In this document: positions 13,675 to 20,808 of the stretch, in pieces | How the letters are laid out: each line of letters starts with the position of its first letter | Numbering within the stretch: position 1 is the stretch's first letter | Assembly: GCA_049802875.1 (NCBI GenBank) | Contig: JBARNH010000034.1 | Coordinates: 1 to 28,533, forward strand | DNA from: Lutacidiplasma sp049802875 | GTDB taxonomy: Archaea; Thermoplasmatota; Thermoplasmata; Lutacidiplasmatales; UBA184 | Direction: 5' to 3' | DNA length: 28,533 nt | Program-made: the position numbers and the translations under genes | The notes under the pieces: model-generated | Databases searched by the model: none | Told to the model about the DNA's origin: nothing | The model's input: only the letters and a program-made list of their open reading frames with translations

Positions 13675-14700
13675 CTACTCTTTCGCACCCGGTCGTGCCG
13701 GAAATCGACCGCTGTAGGTGGCCGTGACCGCCACCAGGACCCCGATGCCGAGCAGCGCCCCGGAGCCGATGAGGACCCAACTTTCCACGATCGCCGTGCT
13801 GGGGATCGGCGGGGCGGGAGGAACCGAGACCCCGACGTAGAGGAATCCCGTCATGCCGTTCGCGAAATGGCCGCTGATCGTGCAGATGTACTGGTAGACC
13901 CCCGGGCCGCGAACGGTGAAATTGGCCCAGGCGGTGGTGCCGGCGCCAGAGCCGATCGGTTGGTTCACGAGCGGAGCGTTCGTCGCGAACGTCGCGGTGA
14001 AATTCGCGGGCGAGAGCGTATAGTTGGACAGCGGGGAGACCGTGAAGGTGTGACCCAGGTTGCCGGTGTTGGTGACGAGAACATTGAGGACGAGCGGATA
14101 GTGGGATGGGGACGCGGCGAGGACATCGGGGACGAACGAGTACTGGTCAGTGGTGTTCTCCATCAGCTCGAGGCCGGGCCCGCTCGAGGTGACGTTGACG
14201 AACCCCCACATCCCCGCCTGGAATTGGTACGGGACGACCGAGACGAATTCGAACGAGTCGCCGCCGGTCGAGCTGTTGAGGGTGACGTTCGCATATGCGC
14301 TCGAGCCGGGCGCGACCGAGACGTTCGCGAGCGAGCCGTTCTTCGCAAAGAACGAGTCCAGTTGAGTCGGCGACCACGAGGAGGGCAGGACGAAGTTCGG
14401 CACCTGGGACAGGGTGAACGAGTGACTGTAGTTCCCTTGGTTGACCAAGTGGACAGAAAGGTTGCCACCCGAGGACGCGGTGACCGACCGGGGCGAGAAC
14501 GCCGGGGTGTCGGTCATGTTCACGGTCGCCGAACTGTTCCCGGTCTCGGGGTGGGCGTAACCGACCATGGGAGGGGAGGGTAGGCGACTCAGCGCGGCGG
14601 CCGAAGGGACCCCCAAGGTCGCCAACAAGAGCGCCGCGATGAGCCAAGGAACCGCACGACGGAGGGGGGCAGAGAGTCGTCGCGCCCGAACGTCGGTCAC
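13675..14700 (-). CDS. Tandem cupredoxin, first copper site lost
   Basis: 341 residues: signal-like helix (about 15-36), two cupredoxin domains (about 45-172 and 185-292) and a C-terminal helix (about 307-328). Domain 2 has the full type 1 site: His217 (LGHTF), Cys273, His278 and Met283 in CTISGHFANGM. Domain 1 keeps His93 (YSHSF) and Met164, but the Cys and His positions read Ser154 and Gln159, so it should not bind type 1 copper. Many NxS/T sequons indicate an exported, glycosylated protein. Domain 1 may be a structural or docking unit. It is probably another periplasmic electron carrier for the oxidase. The GTG at 14700 is the start. Confidence 0.88.
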   Translation of the reverse strand: MTDVRARRLSAPLRRAVPWLIAALLLATLGVPSAAALSRLPSPPMVGYAHPETGNSSATVNMTDTPAFSPRSVTASSGGNLSVHLVNQGNYSHSFTLSQVPNFVLPSSWSPTQLDSFFAKNGSLANVSVAPGSSAYANVTLNSSTGGDSFEFVSVVPYQFQAGMWGFVNVTSSGPGLELMENTTDQYSFVPDVLAASPSHYPLVLNVLVTNTGNLGHTFTVSPLSNYTLSPANFTATFATNAPLVNQPIGSGAGTTAWANFTVRGPGVYQYICTISGHFANGMTGFLYVGVSVPPAPPIPSTAIVESWVLIGSGALLGIGVLVAVTATYSGRFPARPGAKE

Positions 14701-14796
14701 AGTGTTCCCTGACGGTGGTTGGACCTGAGGACGGTTGATATGCGTGTTGTACGAATCCTGAATCCGACCGTCGCGGCCGATGATCCGGGCCTTCGC

Positions 14797-15792
14797 TCAA
14801 CGGGCGCCGGCGCCGCTCGGTTCGGGGGAACGGCTCTCTCCCAGCCCCGGGAACGCGACCGGCCGCTCCGACACTTCGTCGGGATCCGACGACTCGCGGG
14901 AGATCCACGGGAGCTCGGCGGACCCGATGTAGTACCGGCGGAGGAGATACGCGATCTCCACGCTCATCACCACGGCCATCGTTGTTCCAAAGGCGAGCAC
15001 CGCCGCGGCCGAGCCGTTGGTCGCGACGAGCGCGAGGCCCGTGACCGCCATCGCGAGGAACGCCACCGCGAGGCCGATCAGTAAGCCGACCGCTTCGGGC
15101 CGGACCGCATCGCGGCCAGAGAGCGTGCGGACGAGGAAGGCGAAGATCGCGACCATGAGGACGGTCATCGCGGCTCCTCCGACCGTCGGGTACGTGGTGA
15201 CCCACGGCCCGATGACCGCGGAGAGTGTGAGGGCAATCAGCGCGTAGCGCTCGACTCGCGCGAGGGGTGCCCAAAGGACGAGCGCGCTCATGATCGCCGC
15301 CATCGACCAGAAGAACCAGACGGACGACACCCCGAGGGCCAGAGTGGTGAGGAGGGGGAGCGGGGCGGCCTCTCCGCCGAGCGCGAACAGGAAGCCCATC
15401 AGCACCTCGGATCCGGTCGTCATCCCCGCGAGGGCCACGGGCCACGTCCAGTCGCGGGCGCCGACCCGCCGATCCTGGAACACGATGAGGCCGATGAACC
15501 AGAGTCCGGCCGGTCCCATCATCATGAAGTTGAACGCGAGTAGCACGAACGTCCACGCGGATGTGCCATCGGAGTTCAGGAAGACGAAGACGAGGGAGAG
15601 CAGCAGCACGCTGCCGCCCCCGAGCACCGCCAGCGCGAGCGCCATCTGGGTGACGAGCGGTGGTCGCCCGTTGCTCGGGAGGACCTTCCCGAACACGAAG
15701 ATCGTGATGCCGATCATCATGATCGCGATCGCGGCGAACGGCGCGAGCGAGGCGTTCACACCGAACGGGGGAAGGGGTAGTTGCACGCGCAC
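14797..15792 (-). CDS. Polytopic membrane protein of unknown function (331 aa)
   Basis: About eight or nine hydrophobic helices with short loops, then a polar C-terminal tail of about 45 residues (from LPWISRESS). Few charged residues lie in the helices; notable are EVLMGF, a WFFWSM segment and VEIAYLLRRYY before the tail. I recognise no family. It lacks the layout of oxidase subunit III. Position beside the cupredoxins suggests a membrane part of the respiratory system or a copper/heme delivery factor, but this is only context. The start is the GTG at 15792, 28 nt after a TATA-like box; a second GTG at 15786 is possible. Confidence 0.75.
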   Translation of the reverse strand: MRVQLPLPPFGVNASLAPFAAIAIMMIGITIFVFGKVLPSNGRPPLVTQMALALAVLGGGSVLLLSLVFVFLNSDGTSAWTFVLLAFNFMMMGPAGLWFIGLIVFQDRRVGARDWTWPVALAGMTTGSEVLMGFLFALGGEAAPLPLLTTLALGVSSVWFFWSMAAIMSALVLWAPLARVERYALIALTLSAVIGPWVTTYPTVGGAAMTVLMVAIFAFLVRTLSGRDAVRPEAVGLLIGLAVAFLAMAVTGLALVATNGSAAAVLAFGTTMAVVMSVEIAYLLRRYYIGSAELPWISRESSDPDEVSERPVAFPGLGESRSPEPSGAGAR

Positions 15793-15816
15793 TCCGGGCG
15801 TCGGAGCGGGGGTACA

Positions 15817-15824
15817 CTCTTATT
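15817..15824 (-). promoter_or_regulatory. TATA box of the 331-aa membrane protein gene
   Basis: AATAAGAG on the minus strand, centred about 28 nt before the GTG at 15792, consistent with a leaderless mRNA. It closely resembles the GGATAAGAG box before the sugar kinase gene at 18273. Confidence 0.5.
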
Positions 15825-15866
15825 CCCGAGGTACCGACCGGAACTCGCAGCCCGTCGCCCGGGGGC

Positions 15867-16709
15867 TCACGGCGACGACGAGGGTTCCTTCGCCGCGCCC
15901 GACTCGAACCGACGGATCAGCTGCGTCGTCACCTCGATGAGCGGGTGTTGGGACGACTGGTCGATCTCGATGTCATTGATCGTGCGAAGGTTGTGCTCGC
16001 GAGCCAGGCGCTCGAAGCCGGTTTCGGAACGCGCGAACTCCTCGGGGCGGTCGCAGGTGAGGATGAATGCCTGGAGCTGGGCGAGACCCATCTCGCGCGC
16101 GGCGAGCGCGCGATGGTGGCCGTCGACCAGGATCCACGCCTCGCCCTTTTGGACGACGAGCACCGGTTCGGCGAAGCCGCGCTCGAGTTCGTAGCGCCGT
16201 CCCTCGAGCTCGTCCTCAAAGACCTTCCACTGGGTCGGAGTGAGGCGCTCGATGGGAACGAGGCCCCGGTGGAACGAAAAGGGGAGGCTGTACCGCTCGC
16301 TCAGGAGGTGCATGAGCGTGTCCGCTTTCGCCGGAGACGCCCGCTCGAAGTGAGATCGGACGATGTCGAGGTTGGAGAGGATCCCGCACAACCGGCCGTC
16401 CGTATCGATGATCGGAAGGTCGCGGAGACCGAAGCGGAACATGATCCGCGCCGCGTCGTCCAAGCCGGTTTCCGGATTGGCCGTGTACGTGCCCGGCCGG
16501 ATGATGCGCGCGAGGGGGGTCGCGCCATCGCTCGCGTGGCGAAGGAGCTCCTTGGCGCTCACGAACCCGACCAACTTCCCCGAACCGTCGGTGACAGGGA
16601 GGCCGTGGTGGCGGCTCCGAGAGAGGCGTTCGATCGCTTCTTTGACCGTGGCCGTCTCCCGCAAGTGCTCGACCTCGAGCACCATGTAATCCCGCACGCG
16701 GACGATCAT
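15867..16709 (-). CDS. CBS-pair protein with ParB-like domain
   Basis: 280 residues. Two CBS repeats (about 8-60 and 70-122; GLPVTDGSGKLVGFVSAKEL and DLPIIDTDGRLCGILSNLDI) form an adenine-nucleotide-sensing module. A ParB/sulfiredoxin-fold domain follows (about 148-240), including VDGHHRALAAREMG, the phosphate-binding core motif of that fold. A charged tail follows. ParB-fold domains include CTPases, nucleases and small-molecule kinases, so the reaction is unknown. Its ATG overlaps the isomerase stop (ATGA), tying it to the sugar operon; a nucleotide-dependent sugar kinase or regulator role is conceivable (inference). Confidence 0.85.
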   Translation of the reverse strand: MIVRVRDYMVLEVEHLRETATVKEAIERLSRSRHHGLPVTDGSGKLVGFVSAKELLRHASDGATPLARIIRPGTYTANPETGLDDAARIMFRFGLRDLPIIDTDGRLCGILSNLDIVRSHFERASPAKADTLMHLLSERYSLPFSFHRGLVPIERLTPTQWKVFEDELEGRRYELERGFAEPVLVVQKGEAWILVDGHHRALAAREMGLAQLQAFILTCDRPEEFARSETGFERLAREHNLRTINDIEIDQSSQHPLIEVTTQLIRRFESGAAKEPSSSP

Positions 16710-17299
16710 CGAGCGGTGACGGGACCTTCGTCCCGCAAGTACGCGGTCAGGAGGTGGAGGACGATGACGTGGACGTCCTCCGTGTGCTGCATACTGTCCG
16801 TGGGGACGACGAGCGGGACGTCCACGAGGTCCTTCAGCTTCCCTCCCCCCATGCCGGTCAGCCCGATCGTCGCGAGCCCCAGGGCGCGGGCGACGCGGAC
16901 GCCCTCGAGGATGTTCGGAGAGTTACCGCTGCCCGAGATCGCGATCGCGACGTCGCCCGGCTCAGCGAGCGCCTTCAACTGCTCGGAGAAGATCTGCGAG
17001 TAGTCTCGGTCGTTCGCCAACGCGGTCATCCCGGGGACGTTGTCGGTGAGTCCGACGCATTTGATCGGGCGGCCGTCGCCCCGGGTGGCGACCTTCGTGA
17101 GGTCGGTCACAAAGTGCGAGGCCGTCGACGCGCTGCCCCCGTTGCCGAAGAGAAAGACCGTTCGGCGCGCCTCTCGCGCCCGGAGAAGCACTGGCACGAT
17201 CCGACCGGCGGCCCGGACGATGTACCCCGCGTCGATCACCGCGCTCGTCTCGGCGAGATACTTCCGCGCGTACGCTTCGAGGGCGGGGGGCTCCGTCAT
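16706..17299 (-). CDS. gmhA: SIS-domain isomerase, GmhA-like (sedoheptulose 7-phosphate isomerase)
   Basis: 197-residue single SIS domain. The phosphate-binding loops FGNGGSASTASHF (51-63) and ISGSGNSPN (121-129) are present. In the family it converts sedoheptulose 7-phosphate to D-glycero-D-manno-heptose 7-phosphate. The zinc/catalytic pattern seems altered: HFVTDL where bacterial GmhA has H-x3-E, and HTEDVH where it has IQE-x-H; His182 in VLHLL matches the late His. The substrate could therefore differ. The ATG at 17299 was chosen because it overlaps the kinase stop (ATGA); the frame stays open upstream only as shadow of the kinase gene. Confidence 0.82.
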   Translation of the reverse strand: MTEPPALEAYARKYLAETSAVIDAGYIVRAAGRIVPVLLRAREARRTVFLFGNGGSASTASHFVTDLTKVATRGDGRPIKCVGLTDNVPGMTALANDRDYSQIFSEQLKALAEPGDVAIAISGSGNSPNILEGVRVARALGLATIGLTGMGGGKLKDLVDVPLVVPTDSMQHTEDVHVIVLHLLTAYLRDEGPVTAR

Positions 17300-18273
17300 C
17301 GGTGGATACCCAATATCCGGGAGCCTTCGGAGGTGATCCGCACCGGGAGCCGCGCCATCGGCGAGAGGGCGGCCGCTATTTGACGGCTGCGTTCGGGGGG
17401 GTGCACGAGGAGGAGAAAACCGCCGCCGCCGGCGCCGGTGACCTTCCCTCCGTACGCGCCGGCCTCCTTGGCGGCGTGGAATTGTCGGTCGATATCCGAG
17501 TTCGAAATGCCACTCGAGAGACCGCGCTTGAGCTGCCAGCCTTCGTCGAGGACGCGACCCAGCCGCGACCAATCGTGCTCGATGATCGACGAGCGCGCCT
17601 CGAGGGCGAGGTCGCGCATTCGCAGCAGGGCGTCCTTGTTCTCCCCCGTCCGTGAGCTCTGGTCCTTGAGGATCCCCTCCGCCTTCCGAGTGATCCCCGT
17701 GTAGAACAGCGAAAGATGGTCACTGAGCGCCTCCCGGTCCGCGGTCGAGAGCGGGAGCGGGGTCGACCGGACCGACCCGTCGGCACGGAACTCGAAGTGC
17801 TGGACCCCACCGAACGCCGCGATGTACTGGTCCTGCTTCCCGAGCGTGCCTCCCAGCGTCTCGATTTCGATCTGGCACGCCTCCCTGGCCAGCTCCGCCG
17901 GGTCCTTGAGGACCCCCCGGAATGCGTAGAGGGCGTTCAAGAGCCCGACCGTGAGGCTGGAGGAGGAGCCGAGTCCGGTCCCTTCCGACGGGATGTCGGC
18001 GATGGTGTGGATCTCGAGCGCTTCCGAGACCCCCGCGGTCCGCATCGCTTCCCGGACCAGCCCGTGTTGGAGGTCGTCCAACCGATCGACGTTCTCGGTG
18101 CGCGAATACGCGACTCGGATCGACCGGTCAAATTTCTCGTTGACGATGACGTGGACGAACTTGTCGATCGCGGCACTCACGACCGCGCCGCCGTCATACG
18201 GCTGATAGAACGAGGCGAGGTCGGTCCCCCCGCCCGCGAAGCTGACGCGCAGCGGGGTCCGAGTGATGATCAC
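17296..18273 (-). CDS. hddA: GHMP kinase, HddA-like (heptose 7-phosphate kinase)
   Basis: 325-residue GHMP-family kinase. The N-terminal substrate motif is RTPLRVSFAGGGTD (5-18), the ATP-binding motif is IPSEGTGLGSSSS, and the C-terminal glycine motif is GKVTGAGGGGFLLL. These match D-glycero-D-manno-heptose 7-phosphate kinase (HddA) and its fucokinase-like relatives. With the GmhA-like gene just downstream it would phosphorylate the isomerised heptose at C1 on the way to a nucleotide-activated heptose for surface glycans. No GmhB or nucleotidyltransferase was seen nearby. The start is a GTG placed 27 nt after a TATA box, so the mRNA is probably leaderless. Confidence 0.87.
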   Translation of the reverse strand: MIITRTPLRVSFAGGGTDLASFYQPYDGGAVVSAAIDKFVHVIVNEKFDRSIRVAYSRTENVDRLDDLQHGLVREAMRTAGVSEALEIHTIADIPSEGTGLGSSSSLTVGLLNALYAFRGVLKDPAELAREACQIEIETLGGTLGKQDQYIAAFGGVQHFEFRADGSVRSTPLPLSTADREALSDHLSLFYTGITRKAEGILKDQSSRTGENKDALLRMRDLALEARSSIIEHDWSRLGRVLDEGWQLKRGLSSGISNSDIDRQFHAAKEAGAYGGKVTGAGGGGFLLLVHPPERSRQIAAALSPMARLPVRITSEGSRILGIHR

Positions 18274-18295
18274 GACCGGTGAGCGCGCGAACGCC

Positions 18296-18304
18296 CTCTT
18301 ATCC
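18296..18304 (-). promoter_or_regulatory. TATA box of the kinase-isomerase-CBS operon
   Basis: GGATAAGAG on the minus strand, centred 27 nt before the GTG at 18273. It contains the TAA stop codon (18301-18299) of the upstream helicase gene, so the operon promoter is built into the end of that gene. Confidence 0.55.
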
Positions 18305-20410
18305 GTTGTGCCCGGGGACCGCGGCGCTCCCCGCCCGTTCCGTGCCGGGCGAGCGGCTGGCGGTCTTCGACCAACGCGCCCGACGTCCGTAGAAGGCGTG
18401 GGTCGTGGCGGCCAGGTGACCGATCGGCTCGAGGCCGGGCAAGTTCTTGGCGAATGCCGGGGCCCGTCGGTCGAGCACGATCGCGATACCGCGGTCGTGC
18501 TCCGACCGGATCATCCGACCGCATGCCTGAAGGATCGCGCGCGCCGCGGGAGCCTCCACCGTGTACTCCCATCCCTTTCCGGTGGACGCGTCCAGGAACC
18601 GTCGCAGCGCCTCCTGCTTCGCGGTGGGCCGGGGGTAGGGGATGCCGACGAGGACGACCGCTTCGAGCTCCTGGTTCGGATAATCGATCCCTTCCGAGAG
18701 GCGCCCGCCGGCAACACCGAGGAGCACTGTCCCCTCGGGGTCCTTCTTCCACCCCTCGATCGAGCGCCAAAGGTCGCCCATCGGGAGTTTCGAGTACTCA
18801 ATGAAGACATTCCCGGGGAGCTGGGACTGGAGACCGGCCGCGAGCACCCGCTGCATCAGCTCGAAGCTGGGGAAGAACACCGCCGTTTTCACGGGAAGGC
18901 ACTGGAGGACCTCGACGAGGCGGTCCGCGAGCCGCGTGATCGCTCGAGGGTCCGACCGGATCTCCTCGAAGCGGGTCGTCACGGTCGGGTCGTAGAGGAG
19001 CTTCCGATTCTCGGGCGGAAAGTGGGAGGGGACGTCGAGCAGGCGCGCGCCCGCGCCGAGCCCGAGGGAGTCCCGGTACTCCTCGAGCGGAGCGAGGGTC
19101 CCGGACATGTGGACGGAGAGATGGCAGTCGAGGATTGGGAGCGCCGGGACCGCCGCGTCGAGCGAGTAGGCCTCGAGGGCGGGTCGCGGAAGCCGCGTTG
19201 CGACCTTGACGTACTCGGGGGGCTCGAGCTGGGGCCAGGACAGGAGGGTGAGGGCGACCGTGTGGACCCACGAACGAGGGAGGTGGCGTTCCCTGCGCCG
19301 CTCCTCGCGCAACCCCTCGCCCCAGGTCGCGAGCGCGCCGAGCCACGTGTCGAGTCGCTGGCTGGTGCCCCCGAGCGCGGTCAATAGCGCGTCCTCGAAG
19401 ACCTCGGAAGGCAGGACCGCGTCGTCCTCCCGGGCCAACGCCTGGATCAGTTCTTCGACCGCCGCGCCGACGATGTCGAAGAACCGGGTCGCGCTCGGGC
19501 CTTCGGGCAGCTGGAAATCCCCCCGCTCGGCGACCTCGGCCCGGGCTCGCCGCACCGATTCCTGAGGAAGGGCGACGGTCGTGAGCTCCCGGAGATGGTT
19601 CGGGAGATTGTGGGCCTCGTCGATGACGAGGTCGACCCGCTCCGGTCCCACCCCGAGCCAAGTGAACAGGGACCGACGAATGTGCGGGTGGAAAAAAAAG
19701 GCGTAGGGGGCCGTGACGATCCGGGCGTGCGGAACGAGCTTTTTCGAGAGCTCGTAGGGACAGAGGTTCTCCTCCCGGCAGAAGCTCTCGAATTCCGAGG
19801 GGTTCGGGAGCTTCGCGGTGAACCGCTCCACGAGCCCGTCGAGGTCGGACTGGAGGACGCGAGCGTAGTAGGGACACCCGTCCAGGTCGGTGAGGTCGAT
19901 CTCTCCTCCCTCCGGGAGCTCGGTCGGAGGAGCGAGTGGCGCCTCCCCCTGCATCGCCCGTTCCGTGGCGCGCTTTCGGTCCGAGCACAGCTTACCGTGT
20001 TCCTCCGCCGTGGCTCCTTTCACCTCCGCGACGTTCTCGAGGAGGAAGCATCGGCCGGCCCGCCCTTGAAGCCCGACCGCGAGAAGGGGCCGCTCGAGAC
20101 GGTGGGCGATCGTCCGGGCCTCGTGGAGGACCTGGACCTCCTGCGAGTGGGTGCGTACGAGGTACAGGATCCGATGGTCGGCGACGGTGGCGTGTTCCAA
20201 GAGCGGCGCGAGGGTCGCGACCGTCTTGCCGCTACCGGTCGGGGCGTTGAGGAGCAGCGGACCCCCGCGAGCCGTGAGGGCGGCGACCTCGCGGAGGATC
20301 GATTCCTGGCCCGGACGGATCCGGTACGGGAAAAGAAGAGGAGGCTCGGTCGCGGTGGCCGCCGACGGCGTCGTGTTCGCTCCGCTCTCCGCGAGCCCCC
20401 GGTGAGGGTT
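18299..20410 (-). CDS. XPD/DinG-type iron-sulfur DNA helicase, start unresolved
   Basis: SF2 DNA helicase of the XPD/Rad3/DinG group, unwinding 5' to 3' in repair or recombination. Motifs in order: Q-like FPYRIRPGQ (about 20325-20299), Walker A APTGSGKT, candidate 4Fe-4S cysteines (RCFLLEN, KLCSDRK, DGCPYY, NLCPYE), DEAH box VIDEAHNL, and motif VI QACGRMIRSEHDRG. About 705 codons are open. The first ATG/GTG/TTG in this frame is TTG at 20200, after Walker A; a start there would give an inactive protein. No ATG, GTG or TTG exists in any minus-strand frame from 20201 to about 20517. The left boundary given is the open-frame limit; the true start is unknown (rare codon, or sequence error). Confidence 0.85.
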   Translation of the reverse strand, partial: NPHRGLAESGANTTPSAATATEPPLLFPYRIRPGQESILREVAALTARGGPLLLNAPTGSGKTVATLAPLLEHATVADHRILYLVRTHSQEVQVLHEARTIAHRLERPLLAVGLQGRAGRCFLLENVAEVKGATAEEHGKLCSDRKRATERAMQGEAPLAPPTELPEGGEIDLTDLDGCPYYARVLQSDLDGLVERFTAKLPNPSEFESFCREENLCPYELSKKLVPHARIVTAPYAFFFHPHIRRSLFTWLGVGPERVDLVIDEAHNLPNHLRELTTVALPQESVRRARAEVAERGDFQLPEGPSATRFFDIVGAAVEELIQALAREDDAVLPSEVFEDALLTALGGTSQRLDTWLGALATWGEGLREERRRERHLPRSWVHTVALTLLSWPQLEPPEYVKVATRLPRPALEAYSLDAAVPALPILDCHLSVHMSGTLAPLEEYRDSLGLGAGARLLDVPSHFPPENRKLLYDPTVTTRFEEIRSDPRAITRLADRLVEVLQCLPVKTAVFFPSFELMQRVLAAGLQSQLPGNVFIEYSKLPMGDLWRSIEGWKKDPEGTVLLGVAGGRLSEGIDYPNQELEAVVLVGIPYPRPTAKQEALRRFLDASTGKGWEYTVEAPAARAILQACGRMIRSEHDRGIAIVLDRRAPAFAKNLPGLEPIGHLAATTHAFYGRRARWSKTASRSPGTERAGSAAVPGHNG

Positions 20411-20414
20411 TTAA
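20409..20414 (-). promoter_or_regulatory. Possible TATA box before the helicase gene
   Basis: TTAAAA on the minus strand in the GC-rich gap after the ferredoxin gene. With archaeal spacing, transcription would begin near 20386, upstream of the Q motif, at a place with no usual start codon. Confidence 0.4.
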
Positions 20415-20466
20415 GGTGAGCCTTCAGTGGAACGGTGCGGTGTGCCGACGCGAACCGCCGAGTGGG

Positions 20467-20808
20467 TCAGCCGTAGGCGTAGCGAACCCCGTAGGGGCCG
20501 CGCGGAAGGTTCCAGGTCACTGACCCTTGGTCGCAGGCGATGTCGCAGGCGCCGCATTCGACGCAGTCTTCGTACCGGAACACCAGCCGTCCGTCGATGC
20601 GCTGGTAGCACTGCGCCGGACACGTGAAGGTACAGAACGAGTGGGGGCACTTCGCACAGATCTCGGGCTTGACCGTGATGTGCGCGTGGTCCTTCGAGTC
20701 GGTGGTGAAGCGGAGCGTCCCCAGTCGGCGCTTGATCTCGATGAACTCGGCGGGCGCGGAACCGCCCGTTTCGCCGCCTTCGGTCATCCTCCGTGCTTGG
20801 AGCGTCAC
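20467..20808 (-). CDS. fixX: FixX-type ferredoxin-like protein
   Basis: 113 codons from a GTG at 20808 overlapping the mdh stop (GTGA); an ATG at 20787 (106 aa) is the alternative, although GGAGG directly abuts it. Cysteine motifs CAKCPHSFCTFTCP and CVECGACDIACDQG resemble the ferredoxin-like FixX family, and the ending WNLPRGPYGVRYAYG matches the FixX C-terminus. FixX passes electrons from the FixAB/ETF system through FixC to quinone or another acceptor. No FixA, FixB or FixC gene is next to it here, so the partners must be elsewhere. Confidence 0.87.
   Translation of the reverse strand: MTLQARRMTEGGETGGSAPAEFIEIKRRLGTLRFTTDSKDHAHITVKPEICAKCPHSFCTFTCPAQCYQRIDGRLVFRYEDCVECGACDIACDQGSVTWNLPRGPYGVRYAYG

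Noticed and set aside
14797..15792. 331-aa membrane protein as oxidase subunit III
   Set aside because: It has too many helices and lacks the conserved acidic/His helix pattern of subunit III.
18263..19387. 374-codon plus-strand frame opposite the helicase
   Set aside because: Antisense shadow; no motif, and the opposite strand has DEAH and motif VI.
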